This document shows, piece by piece, positions 30,140 to 43,436 of a stretch of 64,000 bases of DNA. Source of the stretch: Neostapfia colusana (lineage: Eukaryota > Streptophyta > Magnoliopsida > Poales > Poaceae); assembly GCA_030760725.1 (NCBI GenBank), contig JASWHV010000003.1:59472517-59536516 (forward strand), in the 5' to 3' direction. Numbering within the stretch: the first letter of the stretch is position 1; each line of letters starts with the position of its first letter. Position numbers and translations under genes: made by a program. The notes beneath the pieces are model-generated. The model searched no databases. It had not been told where the DNA came from and was given only the letters and a program-made list of their open reading frames with translations.

Positions 30140-31681
30140 ACAACTTAGCGGCTGCTGAGTTAGAAGACGAAGAACCCAGCCTCCGTGTCATTCCGTATGG
30201 CGCGCTTTATAATCTCGCGCTCATTCCAACGATCCGTGAAGAGATTGTTGAGGCCCAAAGAAGAGACAGAGGTATGTCTCACATACGGAGAAGACTAGAC
30301 AACGGAGAGGTGAAATGCTTCTGGAAGGATGAGAACAGTACAATATGGTTTAACGACCGTATAGTGGTACCACGCAATATGAAACTCCAGAAAAAGATCT
30401 TGGATGAAGCCCGCCTGTCTAAGTTTTCCATTCATCCCGGAAGTAACAAGATGTACCAAGATTTGAAACAGAAATTTTGGTGGACGAGGATGAAGAGGGA
30501 GATCGCTAAATACGTATCTGAGTGTGATACGTGTAGACAGGTCAAGGCTGATCATATGCGGAAAGTCGGACCGCTACAACCTTTGAAGATACCGGCATGG
30601 AAATGGGAGAATGTGAGTATGGACTTCATCGTCGGATTACCGCTCACATCCAAGAAGCATGACTCGATATGGGTGATCGTCGACCGGTTGACGAAATCAG
30701 CTCATTTCATACCAGTGAACATTCATTATCGAGCAAAGCAATATGCGGAGTTATTCATCTCCAGGATTATATGCTCGCATGGTGTCCCGAAGACCATCAT
30801 TTCAGATTGAGGTGCGCTGTTTGTTGCTCGATTTTGGGAACAACTGCATGCCTCGTTGGGCACCAAGCTAATTAGAAGCTCCACATATCACCCTCAAACC
30901 GATGGACAAACTGAGAGGGTAAATCAAGTGCTCGAGGATATGTTGAGAGCGTGTGCCATCCACCACGGTAGGAATTGGGATGATCACCTACCGCTGGCGG
31001 AGTTTTCATACAACAACGGTTATCAAGCGAGTATTAAAATGGCACCGTATGAAGCTCTCTACGGCCGGAAGTGTCGCACACCACTGAATTGGTGTGAGTC
31101 CGGCGAAAGAGTTCTGTTTGGGATTGATCTGGTAAATGAAGCCGAAGACCGAGTTCGGTTGATACAAGAAAACTTGAAGGTTGCACAATCCCGACAGAAG
31201 AGCTACACTGATCAACGGCGTAGGCCATTGCATTTTGACGTCGGGGAGCACGTATATCTTCGTGTATCTTCATGTATCTCCGATGAAGGGAATTCACCGG
31301 TTCGGTGTAAAGGGGAAACTCGCTCCCCGTTTTATTGGTCCTTTTGCTATCACGGAGAAGTGCGGACCCGTAGCCTACCGGCTGGATTTACCGGCAAGTC
31401 TAGCGGGTGTTCATGATGTATTTCATGTTTCACAGCTGTGGAAGTGCCTCAAATTCACCGCTGCTGTTCGCATTGAGGACATCGACGAATTGAAACCGGA
31501 CCTGACATACACCGAGCGACCGGTTCAAATTTTGGATGAAAAGACCCGGGTAACCCGGAACTGGACGATCAGATTCTTTAAGATGCTGTGGAGTAATCAC
31601 ACCACGGAAGAGGCGACGTGGGAAAGTGAAGATTATCTCCGCACCAACTACCCGGAACTTTTATCTTTGTACAGTTTGTAA
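30140..31681 (+). pseudogene. pol: Pol 3' fragment of element C (integrase and chromodomain)
   Basis: It starts at the RNase H-integrase linker and continues through the HHCC zinc region, integrase core, GPF module and chromodomain to TAA at 31679. Damage: TGA at 30808 inside the conserved ISD-R-G motif (CGA to TGA), and a frame shift near 31250-31275 caused by a tandem duplication of about 10 bases (GTATCTTCGT then GTATCTTCAT). The chromodomain tail is open. Confidence 0.88.
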
Positions 31682-31726
31682 TTACCTCTCCCGTCTCGTT
31701 CCTCTTTTGTAATCTTAGGACGAGAT

Positions 31727-31745
31727 TCTTTTAAGGGGGGAGGAA
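31727..31745 (+). other. Polypurine tract of element C
   Basis: TTCTTTTAAGGGGGGAGGAA lies directly before the LTR start TGTAAATG. Confidence 0.88.
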
Positions 31746-34700
31746 TGTAAATGTCCCAAAAATGTGTATGAATAAAAACTATGGTTTGAGTTCATATGTG
31801 TGTCAATGACAGGAAAAATGGGACTTGCTAAAACTTTTCTTCATGCAAGGTAATACATGGATGAACATGCAACATAAGGTTCACCTTTTTATTTAAAAGT
31901 GTTGGACCAATAAGGAGTTAAATACCTCTTTGCATGAAAGTTTAAAATTCAAATTTGAAATTCAAATTTCACACATAGGGTGAGCAAAAACTTTGAATAA
32001 ACATGCAGCCCTATAGTTGGGATTATAGGGAAAAGTTTGCTCACAAACTTTTCATTTATAGGGTGGGCTCAAAAAGGGGTTAAAGAGAAGAATTTGCAAA
32101 CTTCAACCAAATTCAAATTTGGCAAGCAAATTCAAACTGAATTGGAAGGATTTAAATTATAACACACATTTTTAAACTCAGAATTGTGGGAATTAAGAGG
32201 ATCAGCTTGAGAAGATATTTGGGGAGGAAATGTGGAGTGGGACCCACATGTCATAGAGCTAAAGGAGGAGCCTTGCACCCTAAGTCTTAGCCTCAGTGGG
32301 AGATTTCCCCGAACAGCTCACGGGAGCCACCGAGGTGCTTACCGGCGCCACCTCCTGCTGCTTTCCCCCATGCGCTGACCACCGAGGTGGTGCCCTCGTG
32401 CTAATCCCTGTGCTCACGTCCCCTCAGCCGGGCAAAAGGCTCAGTCGTGCTTCCCCCCTCGCGAGCGCACGAACGGCGGCCGTTCTTCCCCTCCGCTCTC
32501 GGTCCGATCGGAAGATCGGCAAAACCACCGCGCCTTTTCCTCCTGAGCTGCTAAACATCACCGAGAGCTCGGCCTCCACCTCCCTGACCCGCGAACCAGC
32601 GAGCTGCGGCCTCCAGTGCCCGAGAACAACCGCCGCCGCGGCGACCTAAGCCGAGGAAGTGATCGGGCGCTCGTGGACAGCCCTCCACAACGGGTTTCAT
32701 GGCCGAGCGATCACACCTACAGACGCGCACGGGTGCGGTGCTGCTCTCAGTCTAAGCTCAGGCCATACCGTGAAGCATCGCCGGCGAATTTCAAAGTTTT
32801 GCTCCGGCGACGTCAACCCGAGCATCCGGTATGGAAATCCAAAATTCTCCACTTCTATTCGTTCTTAGCTCGTCAAACTTTGCACGTAGGAGCTGGACTA
32901 GCCGACGATCATATTCTCTTAAGCATTCGTCGCATGAAAACCCTTTGGGGCGACGTATTTTGAGGTCTACCGATCACTTCTCAGGCGGACCCATTTGGTC
33001 GCACGGCGACAACCCATTTCCAGCCATTCCCGAGCCACTTTGAGGTCGTGTCGACCCTCCTAGAGGTACGCTGGTGCTGTAGGGCTCGTCGGCACAAGCT
33101 TTTGAGGGCTGGAGACCCCGGGCGACGCTGCCGGACTTCCACAGAGGCAGTTACACGTCGCCGGCCATGTTCCGGTCGTCGGCAGCCCTAGCAAACCCCA
33201 CAGCCATGTTCCTCGAGGCCCTAAACCCCCTGGCGGCGAGTTGTAGCTCCGGCGGTGGCCGGGAAGGCCGATCCGGTGAGCTTCCGGTTACTCCGGCGAG
33301 GGGGAGCGCGCGGGCGCGAGCGAGAAGCGGGAGGTAGAAGAAAGCCGTGGGCCCCGCCTGTCAGCAGCTCAGAATTCAAATCCGGGATCGGGTGTGGCCG
33401 GGATCCTGTGTGCTGGCCCGAAAAACCCCGTGGCCCCGGTGTGGCCCAGTTCTGATTGGTTGGAATTCAAATAAGTGGGCCCAGTGGGATTTTCAATAGG
33501 AAAATAATTCCAGACTTAGCTCAATCTTTAGAAATTCATATCTCCCTGTGGAAAACTCCAATTTGAGTGATTCCAATTGGGTTGGATTCATCTCTCTGAG
33601 TTCTATCCAAATATGAATTCAGATTTGTATGAAATTCATTATTTAGTTCTGGAAAATTCTTGGAAGGTTTTATGAAAAAGAATTATTGAGGGAGTTTGGG
33701 TTATCCAAAAATACCCAAATTTTGCTAGAATATTCCTTAGCATATTGTTGACCTTCTAGCAAATTTTCAGTAAAAGGGCTGAAATTTGGACCAGATGACT
33801 CTCATGTGATCAAGAACTCACATGTAAATTATCAACCCAAGATGAGTCCTTGAACTCCCTGTTCTTATTCTCCATACTTATGTATAAGGGAAAAATACAA
33901 ATGGGATGTTGTGAGAATTATGAGGGACACAATATGACTCCACATTAGCTGCAATTTGGCAAGCTAAATCCTTAGGTAGTATAGAACCTTCTGTAAAAGT
34001 TTTGAGGCCATTGGAGTTCTTGTTCTTCAGTTGCACTCAAATCTTTTCAGCTTATCTATTATGTTCATTAGAGAAAAGGGTTAGTGTATAGTTAAGGCCT
34101 TAAGGTCAATTTAGTTTATTTCTGTTCTTTGCACAACAGAGGCAAACCAAGCCATGCTTGGCTTTCTCCACACAACCTCTGTCCTAAGAAATTAATTCCT
34201 TAACTTCTTTCCATTACATTCCATAAAATATGTGCATATGCATCTCAATAGGAACCACAACGAAGGGGACTCAAAGGTGTGATTCATCGAAGTGGATCAA
34301 GCTCCGGAGAGTCAAGGGTGGATCTGCAAGGACACTAACTGTTATATACGACTACCCTGCAAAACAGGCAAGCTCCGGTTTACATTTAACAGCTGTTAAG
34401 TTTTTGTTTTGTATTCACTTTCGGTTAAGACATGAACTGTGCATTAGGTCTAGTGATTGATACTCCTCTTGCATAACCAAATGACCCATGGAGTATTGGG
34501 TAGGTGTCTTTCACCGTGTAGAACTGCCATGCTTAAGTACGGTTCGGTAGAAGTCGAGTGGTGAGATGCTACTCGCAGATTCAGGAACAACAGGGGCATA
34601 CGGGATTGGTTCGTAAATGAATTAGCAAGTTAAAGTTGAGACCGGAAGGTTGTAGGGGCAGCAGGACATAGGGGTCTGGGTGCTGTAGACCTGTCCGTGT

Positions 34701-35785
34701 CGGTAAAGGACCGATCCATATGCGGCCCTGTTGAACAAGTTTGAGTTGTGTACCGGACTCATGCTGGCTATATGGGACCCAGTAAACCGATGTACCTCGG
34801 GAAGCTGTCGTTGGGACTTTTCAGGTCGCCTCAGGCGGACGGCCGGTGTGCAGTATGTGGGGAATATTCTCATGACATCTCACGTCAGAAGGTGCACCAT
34901 GAGAGTAGCTACTGTACGGGGCGACTTGATCAATTCAGCGGGGGTGAAACGGGGGAAAGGCTTCCACGTACGACGTCAGTGATGGTTGTTGTAGGCAACG
35001 TCGAGTACGGGCGTACGTGTCGTGTAGTCCGGGTGTTATTGATTCGAATCACCATCGCTCGCGGAATGGACAGAGCATACTTGTTCTCACAGTCGTGACG
35101 TAGTAAGAACTTGCATGAGAAAGGAACTAATAATTTTGATATGAAGTATTATCCTACCTTTGTATTGGAACTTGATGAATAGGCTAGTACAAACTCGATT
35201 CTTTTATGCCATGAGCAATTTACATCGGGGGAAAGCGTTTCTTGTTTGATTGTGGACTCCCGATGTGGCGTGCCCAGGGTTACTTAAAATGCTGCAATTA
35301 ATACCTGAAAGTAAGGATTCACTTTTAGGCGAGTTTAATTATGCTTATGCCATCCTATGTTAGGTTCATAACCTCACTTAGAGTTTCATGTTTAGGGTGA
35401 CGGTTAAGTCTTGCTGAGCGTTATGCTCACGGATTCTATCCGAGTTGTTTTGCAGGTAATTGACTCGATGCTTATGAGAAGGGGTGCCGATGAGACTCGG
35501 GAACCTCCGAGTGCTTACTCAAAGAGCATCCTCGCCGCTGCAGATTGTCTTCGTGTTGCTAGTAAGAAACGTCCGCGGGCTGGACCGTTTCTTTGTTGCT
35601 AGTTTAGATATGAGTCGTAAGAGTGATAGTCTTCCGCTGTAGTTACTCTGATATAACTATTTGTAAAACATTCTTGTACGCTTCCGCTAAACTATTTATG
35701 TAATATGATGTGTTACTGCAACCCGTGTGCTGTTGGGTGCCGCATCACACGGCACCACCCGACGAGGTCCCATGGGGCCGTCTCA
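31746..35785 (+). repeat. 3' LTR of element C (about 4.04 kb)
   Basis: It runs from TGTAAATGTCCC to GCCGTCTCA. It has a GC-rich block (about 32220-33450), then AT-rich modules, a GC-type donor AAACAG|GCAAGC at 34367, hairpin CGAGTGG/CTACTCG (34555-34575) with a wobble, an acceptor TTTTGCAG before 35456, and U5 stem GGTGCCG/CGGCACC (35736-35756). The exon positions of the LTR ORF are open (34252-34367 and 35456-35602, TAG at 35600) but the peptide does not resemble those of A, B and E. Confidence 0.9.
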
Positions 35786-35822
35786 TAAACAGCTCACGTT
35801 GAATAACTAAGAAGCACTCGAG
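35786..35822 (-). repeat. Short piece of the element D LTR beyond the solo LTR
   Basis: Reverse-complemented, it continues the D LTR from 39242 and resembles the C LTR near 35590-35630, though with gaps. The C LTR begins immediately to its left. Confidence 0.5.
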
Positions 35823-35827
35823 AAGAG

Positions 35828-38800
35828 TGTAACACCCCAAAATTCTGTTAAGAGGGGAATGCAAAGATTTTTGGACGTATTGCATGTGGTGCAGAAATTC
35901 AAATTCAAATCAAAACAGAAAAGAAATGGAAAAAGAAAAAAAAAAGAAAACCCCACCGGCCAGTGGGCCGAAACCCACCAGCCGGCCCACCATTCCCCCC
36001 CCCCCCGCGCCAGCCCACAGCCACGCGCCTCTCACTGACACGCGGGGCCCACGTGCCATCCCCAACCTCTCGCTCGCGCCAACAGCCGGGACTCCTCTCT
36101 CTCCCAAATCCAAACTACCCCCGGAAACCCGCGTCCCCCAGCCGAATTCTGGTCCCGGACGACTCCAGCTCGATCCTAACAGACTGCCGCCCTCCCTCGT
36201 CTATATAAACGCCGGCATCGCCCTGTTTTTCCACCACGATCGGCTGTTTTTCCTCCCGGTGAGAACCGAAGCTCCGATCACCGTTTTCTCTCGATCCTTG
36301 CTCGAGTTTTCTGATCTAACGCTCTGATCATGTTCCACCGCCTCCGAGGAATCACGCAAATGCAGAAAACTCGGTGGTTTGCGCTCTAGACACAGCTCCG
36401 ACGAGCACCACCGTGATTCCACCTCGGACCTCGTCGCCGACCGCCTTCCAGGGCCTCCGAGCTCAAGAAAAACCCCGAGGTGAGATCCCCGACCTCCCCT
36501 CTACCGATCTATGCCATGAAATCCCAGTTTTAGGAGGTATAGACGAAGATCCGAAGTTCTCCGGCGAGATCGCCGCCTCCCGCCGCCGCGCGCCGCCGGG
36601 CAGCACGGGCTGGCTCCGGCCAGGGCGACGTGGCCGCTTGTGCGCCGTCTATTTTAAATCGCACGGTTGAATTAAAAGCCGCGCGTACCGGTTCGGCGAT
36701 CTAATCTGAGCCGTCTGTTTAAATCGGACGGTCCACATCAGTCCCGCATTATAAAGGCCGAGATTCTTACGCGCTACCCTCTGGGGATCTCGAAAAACAC
36801 GAGCTAGCCCCGGAAGCTTCTGATCTAGCCCCTGGAACTTCAGAAATTCGTGTAAATTCATTTAAAAATCAGTTTTAGCCCCTGGACTTAATAAAAATTA
36901 GGAAAACCCCTCTGTTATGTGTAGTTAGACCCCTGGAAATTTATAAAATAATAAATTAGACCCTGTAGTAGGGTGAATTTACCTTTTTAACCCTATATTA
37001 TATTAAATTCAGAAATTTGAATATGTGATTAGAATTTAAATTTAAAAGGTGAGGCAAACACATTGTAAATTCAAATTTAAACTCCACTAGCACTAGGAAA
37101 ACTTCAGAATGAGTTAGAAATAGATTTTTGGCTGAAATGAATTCTGTCTAAATGATGTTCATATTTATTAGTTCTAGAAACATATTTTAGGCTAGGAAAT
37201 AATTCTAAAAACTAGTAAAATAAATTTAAAATTGTTCCACATCATAGAGGAAGTTCAAAGATATATTATTGAACATTTTAGATCAGAACCTATTCTGTTT
37301 AGATGAGGTGTCTTACTATTTTCATAATAAAACTCACCTTTAGGCATAGGAAATACATCTGAAAAATATAGGAAAATAGGTATGCATAATTAGAAAATGA
37401 TAAATGAAGTCTCCAAATCCAAACACTTCAGTTTAGTATTTGGTAGAAGATCTGAAAACCTATTTGGAGTAGGAAAATAACTTTTATACAAACTTTGTGG
37501 CTAAGAAATGTAATAATTAAATATAAAGAATTTGTTCAAATTGGAACTTCATATATAGTGTGCAAATAGAAATCTGAACATAGAAGTTAGAAATAATATA
37601 CATATGTTTAAAGGTAAATGTAGGCCAAAAATAAACACATGTGGAGTAACCACTACACTTAGAAATGTGAATGACTTTCATAGATATGTATGTGTGGTTT
37701 GTATGAAGTGAAAGTGTGAACTATGTCTTATGGATTGTTGTTTTCTTTTGCTATGTGTATTGGCAAGAATAGAACCTGCCCCAGAGCAAGTTCTCCCCTT
37801 CCAAGACCAAGACTTTCCATTCCCAGAGCAGCAGGACGAAGGCAAGTGTCCTTGACCACTTTGATCCTATGCTAGGATGTGTAGATAGAATTATTTGCAT
37901 TGTCAATTGAAATATGAAACCCATGCTAGGAAGTTTCCCTAGAATTGCATTATATTGTTTCCTTGTAGCTTGGGGTGGGATTTATTCTATCATGTCATTT
38001 ATTTATATGCTTATGCTTAGCCATGCTTAGAATAGGATAATTGGGATATGAGATCATCAATTTATTGACCTTACTCTTGAATGAGATGTTATGAGTTATG
38101 TAGAGGTAGGGATCGAGGCAAGTTGGATGATTTGGTTGGTGATGGGTGCACGAGACTCGGGTTTGTGTTTAGTACTTGCCTGGATCCTAAGGACCGATTC
38201 ATGGAGCATGTAACCTGGCTTTACTGTGCCAACCACATGCTGAGATGGGGCAGCTTGGCCAATTAATTAGGTGTATCCCCGACATAGTATGGGTGTGTTG
38301 GATGGTGCGGGGAATAGGTGTCATCTGGACTACCATATGAACCGCAAGGCTCAAGAGGGGGCCACTGCAGCGGGGTTGGAGCCTCTTGTATGCTGTTAGG
38401 GGTGAAACCTCAGTGGGCCCACACTCGTCGGGAATCCCTTTGTAAAGGCTTTGTAGTGATCTCCTGGCTAAACATCTAGGAAGTGTGAATGTGGTTCGTG
38501 GCCACTGGCATAATGGAGGTTCTTTTAGTCCACCCGGCAACGGAGGATGAAATCACTACATTTGGGTACAGTGGTGCAAACTCTGCAGAGTCAAAACTGT
38601 CATGACAGCCGTGCTCACGGTCAAGAGCGGCTTGGACTTATTCATGATTAGAGGATGATGACTTTGGAAGTTGTGGATGCTAAGCGGGGAGCTTAACATT
38701 GGAAATGAGGTTATGGTTATTTGATTATGATGATGGGTTGGGAGATTGGGACCATTTCACCTGTGTAGTAATGTAGGTGCTTAATAAGCTAAGGTAATAG

Positions 38801-39241
38801 GTATTAATTGTGTAGTGCTTTAACCATGAGTTCAACCTCTCCTTGTTCTAGCCATGCATGACATAACGTTCAAACACTTGCTGAGTACCAACGGTACTCA
38901 AACTTTCATATTTGTTGGTTTAAATTGCTGCTCAGGTCAAGGGGATGATGTGGTGTTCAATGACCAAGACTTCGGACCCGAAGAAGGATTTTAGGTTCAT
39001 GGAGTCCCCCAGGCAACGCCTATGACGGAGCCCACAAGAATAATATAACGCTGCTATTATATTTACATGTTATGAACTTATTATCGTCCATCGAGACGTA
39101 TGCTTTGTAAGATATATTTATATTCGACACCTGGCTTGTAATAATTGATGCTTCACTATTTGTCATCACATGTGTGAGAAAATGATCCTGGCATACATGT
39201 GATATTCACTCGGTTGTTCTTCAGAGAAACCGGGTGTGACA
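35828..39241 (+). repeat. Solo LTR of the E family with target duplication AAGAG
   Basis: A complete LTR of 3,414 bp (TGTAACACC to GGGTGTGACA) is flanked by AAGAG at 35823-35827 and 39242-39246. No internal region is present, so the element was reduced by LTR-LTR recombination. A TATA box CTATATAAAC lies at 36201-36210 and a terminal hairpin CACTCGGTT/AACCGGGTG at 39207-39236. It is collinear with both LTRs of element E but more diverged. The middle (about 36840-37740) is AT-rich without a gene. Confidence 0.95.
37773..38994 (+). CDS. LTR-internal spliced acidic ORF, exons 2 and 3 (solo LTR copy)
   Basis: Exon 2 is 37773-37841 (GAAG|GCAAGT donor) and exon 3 is 38936-38994 (acceptor GCTCAG), ending in TAG. 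Exon 2 reads EPAPEQVLPFQDQDF then PFPEQQDE; exon 3 reads QGDDVVFNDQDFGPEEGF. Against the E 5' LTR, exon 3 differs in seven codons, five of them silent. The donor CCGAG|GTGAGA after 36479 has the phase needed for an upstream exon, but that exon lacks an ATG in frame. Function unknown. Confidence 0.48.
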
Positions 39242-42200
39242 AAGAGGTCCATCCCGCGGAGTCCTCTCGCTAGCAACACGAAGACATGGCAGCGGCTAGG
39301 TCCTCAATGTGTTACCCGACTCGGACGTTTCTGAGTCTCACTGGACAACCTTCTTTATGAGCATCGTCTTAACCTGCAAAACCACTCATATAGCAAGAGT
39401 GAGCACAAAGCCTCAACAAGACTTAACCGTCTCTCCTAATACATGCAACTCTACATGAAAGTAACCTAAGACTTAAACATGTCATTTGCGAAAAAGACTC
39501 GCCTACGAGTTCATCCTTAACTTTCAGATTTTAGCCATAATAGTAGTGACCTTGCGCCCAGCAACATTGGAACTCCATAATCAAACAAGAAACACTTCAT
39601 TCCAATGTTACTTGTCCCAAGGTGGAAAAATAACTTTAGTTTGCTCTATCTCTACTTCAAACAAGGTTTTCATGCAATTTACAATAATCATAGCAGCAAT
39701 TAAACTTTGCAAACTGTTTCCACACAAGTTGATTACTACGTCACAACATGGGAGCAAGCGGTACTCAATAACTGCGAGGGACGGTGATTCGAATCAAACA
39801 CTGCCCGGATAGCTTGACTCATACGCCCGCCTCTGAAGATCCAAATCTGGCGTCCTTCATTACGTCGTATGTGGCAACCTTTCGCAGGACACTCGACTGT
39901 AGAACCGGTCGCGCCGTCTCGGGCTTATAGGTCTAACGAGACGATGTGGTATGCCTCTACAATCCAGTTAACCTAGTACATCGGTTTCCTGGTTCCCATA
40001 TAGCAGTAAGCATCCGGTACACAACTCAATACTTGCTCCTGGATGCGGCACACGCATCGGTCCTTAACCGACACAGGCAGAGCTACTCGACCAAGACCTC
40101 ATCTTGTCGCTGCCTACCCTCCTGCCCGGTCTCATCTTTAGAAATGTAATCTTTAGTTTGCCTCTTTCCCAACCACTTATGTAATCCTGAAACAAAGCTC
40201 GCGAGTAGATTCCAACTACTCGTCTTCTACCGGATGTCCTAGCCTATTTAGTACGGCTTTATTCTACAGTGATGTCACCTTTCTACCCTTGACACCAGGG
40301 TTCATTTTTGTTATGCAAGTGGAGTATAAAACATCCTTGACCTAATGCACATACAAACTTTGACCCATAGTAGTGGACAAAGGAAAAACTTTATAAAACA
40401 ATTAAATGCAAACCGGAGCTTTCCTTGGTTTTGCAGGTGACTAAAGTCAGAGAAGTATGAAGTTAGTTGCTGATGACTTGAAGTTGAATCACTGCCTTCT
40501 TGCTTCTTGATCCAAGCCTCACTCTTCCTTCACTTTTCCACGTTTAATCACTACACGTTATGAATAAGCATACATGTTTAATTATAAAACGTTTGCTAAC
40601 AAGTGCTAAAGACAAGTTTAAAACTGGAACTCTGTTCAAGAATTTAAAATGACACTGGTGCTAGTGGTTTGGGTTTGGGTTAAGGTACTAGGATAAGGTG
40701 ATGAGTGGGGTTTCATCACTTGGGTGGTGATCACCTAATGAGGTTAAACAGAACACTACTGATCCAGGGCTCCAATGAAGCTGAAAATTTTCATGTGAGT
40801 TACTTGTCACAAGAAAGTCCTCTGGACCAAAATTCTGAATATTTCACTAAGTAGATCACCCAGAACAATTCCCTAAGCATTTAGGCAAAAAGAAATTAAT
40901 TCTGAATAAAATTTTGCACTTTCATGCAAATTCAAGTGAACTACAATTTCATACATAGCACAGAGAGTATGCCTGAATTGTCCTAGGATTTTTGGAGCTA
41001 AGAATTGCCCAGAACTGAATTTCCAAGTTTTGGAAATTCTCTGAAAATGTTTCTGTACTCATTTGAATACAGAAATTTGAAATCAGAATTACCGTAACTA
41101 AATAAACTCTAAATTAGCTGAAACTTTTACAGGTGTCTCCTAACGTTCTACAGAATATTCTGGCAAAATTTGAGGATTTTTGGATGAACCAAACTCCCTC
41201 TAAATTTCTTTTGCTGAAAAGATTAAAGAATTTTCCAGATTTTTCTATTAGTTATCATGCAAATTGGGATGCATATTTGGATAGAACTTTTCATTCTGAA
41301 TCCAACCCAATTTGAATCACTAAATTTGGAGCTTCCTAGCAAAGGTTATGAGGTTCTAAATTTGAACTGAATCTGGAAATCCAAATAAACCGGGGAAAGT
41401 TTAAGTTCCGACCGTGGGCCCATCGCACACGTGTCAGCTGCTGGAACTGAGCCACACGGAGCCACAGACTGTTTACATGTGGACACACCAAATCCGGGCC
41501 TCACAGCTGATCCGGTTTAAGTTTCACCGTGACTGACACGTGGGGCCGGCCCCTTCTTCAACCTCCGGCTCCCCCTCTTTCCCGCGCCCGCGCTCTCTCG
41601 CCGGCAGGAAATCCCCCCTCCCGGCCCCTCACTTCCTGGTCGTCTCCCGGCCTGAATTCCACCGCCTGGGGGTTTTTGAGGATGGGAAAGCCAATTTTGG
41701 GGTCGGTGTGGGCTATAGGAGACCACAAGGGGTCGGGCGACGGGCGGCGGCTTCGGTCCATGTGCGGCGACGTCGGCCGGCTTCCCTACCAACCCAAACT
41801 CGCAGATTTCTTGCTCTAGAGCATCAGTGACTCATGGCAAAGGTCATCATGCAAGCAAAAGAGCTCGGAAACGTCCCGAACTACCAAGTCACCGTGCGCC
41901 CTACCTCAAAAACTGGCGACTGAAGCTAAAACTCAAAGAACACCGTGGAGGCTCTATGATTCTTCTGGATTTTTGATGTCAGTGACTCGCAAGGGGGTCT
42001 CTAGCCTATTCCATGATCAGCCTGAGCAAAGAAGATCTATTGATCACGAATTTTGTGAAATTCCACAACCACGGCTTATGGACACCTTGTCGGTTTTCTA
42101 TATATTCCCGGGGCTACCGTGGATGAATTGCCTATGGTTTTTGGCAGCGTGAAGAGAAGGGAGTGGCGCACCTTTTCGCTGTTCAGCCCTCGGTGTGACA

Positions 42201-43132
42201 CGCCATGTATCGCCGGGGCGTTGAGGAGGCACGGCGGCGGCTTGAACCGAAGCTCCACCGCAAATCTTGCTGTGAACCGTGCACAAAGGCTGGTGGATTG
42301 GTTTGGGTAGCTCGAGGAGGATCAGTGGGTTCTTGCGCATGCTTCCACGAGCTCAGATGGCCATGCAAAGGACTAGCGGCGCCCAGCGAGGATCGGCGCC
42401 GAGGTTTGGTCGAGCGGCGATCTCGGTGTTCGGGTGACGGATGAATAGAGCCTAAGTGGGGGTCGGCTGGGGCAAAAGATCACACTGAGACGTGAGGACC
42501 GACGCTAGGAGGTCGCCAGCGCAAGTGGGGGTGAGGCGGTGGCTTCGGCGGTAGCCTCGATGGCGCCCTGTGAGTTGATCCCAGCTCGCGTCTGACCCGA
42601 GGGCAAAGACTTATGTGCTAAGTTTCCTTCTCCTCTATGACAATTGGGCCCCACCAAGTTTCTTTCTCAAATATCTCCAGATTTTTGGCACATTGCAAAC
42701 TTAAGTAATGAAGAACTTCAAATTCAAAAGCTGTTTGGTAAATTGACCAGTTTTGCCTCAGTTTCAACTTTGAACTCAAATTTTGATAAAATTTACAAGT
42801 CTCCTTGATATACATATCAAAACACCTCCAAATTTTTCTCAAAATTTGCCTTCTTCATAATTTGAACCTGAGGAATTCAAATATGCCCGCTGATTCTTGA
42901 GTTCGCCATTGCAAATACAACTTCTTACACAACAGTTTGAATTTCCCCTTTTTGGAGATGCCCTTCTCCCTTTTGAAGTGACCCTTTTAGTTCAAACTGA
43001 ATTCAAAGTTTTATTGCACATGCCCACACTTTAATGAGTAAACAAAAGTTTTTGCAAGTCCCATTTCTTGTATTTAAACTTAACTTTATTCATAGCTCAA
43101 GTTCTCCATTTACAAGTTTTGGGACTTTTACA
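39242..43132 (-). repeat. LTR of element D (reverse strand), main part
   Basis: On the minus strand it starts TGTAAAAGTCCC at 43132 and runs leftward to the solo LTR insertion. It is most similar to the C LTR, with the GC-rich block at about 41400-42620, the CGAGTAG hairpin at 40202-40222 and the exon-like acceptor region near 39400. The GC donor seen in the other LTRs is mutated (CAAGGAAAGC). No gene is evident. Confidence 0.85.
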
Positions 43133-43436
43133 TATAATGTATCATAGGTGGCACTAAAACGGTCACTCGCAAACGTGTTCTACTCGTACTACGGTTTCTT
43201 AGTTAATCCTGCATAAGTCACACTCAATCGTGATGCACTCAAGGGTTGTTTTCATTTTAGGCAGGTCCATATTTGAAAGTAAATACATACGCCCGTATCA
43301 TTACCATATGGCCATCCTTGAGTTAAGTCATGTATCAAGGTACGTGATCGTGTTTTCACACCAAACGACGGGGAACCCAAGTAGAGCGTGAACGGGTTGT
43401 CACGGTTGGGAATTTTATCAACCCAACAGATATGCG
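43133..43436 (-). other. Leader fragment misplaced downstream of element D pol
   Basis: On the minus strand it matches the B2 leader at about 16066-16330 (TGTTGGG.TGATAAAATTCCCAACC onward). A leader normally lies upstream of gag; here it sits between truncated pol and the LTR, and the polypurine tract is missing. Confidence 0.75.

Noticed and set aside
34252..35602. LTR ORF in the C family as a functional homologue
   Set aside because: The two exon positions are open and in phase, but the peptide is not acidic and shares no residues with those of A, B or E, and F has stops there; treated as probable loss.
38081..38266. 61-codon frame present in all three E-type LTRs (also 49154-49339 and 58400-58585)
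   Set aside because: Between the solo and E 5' copies nearly all changes alter the amino acid (seven of eight), so there is no sign of protein selection. It falls in the LTR ORF intron.
38199..38540. 113-codon antisense frame in E-type LTRs (also 49272-49613)
   Set aside because: It is not kept in the third copy and is antisense to the intron; a chance frame in recent duplicates.
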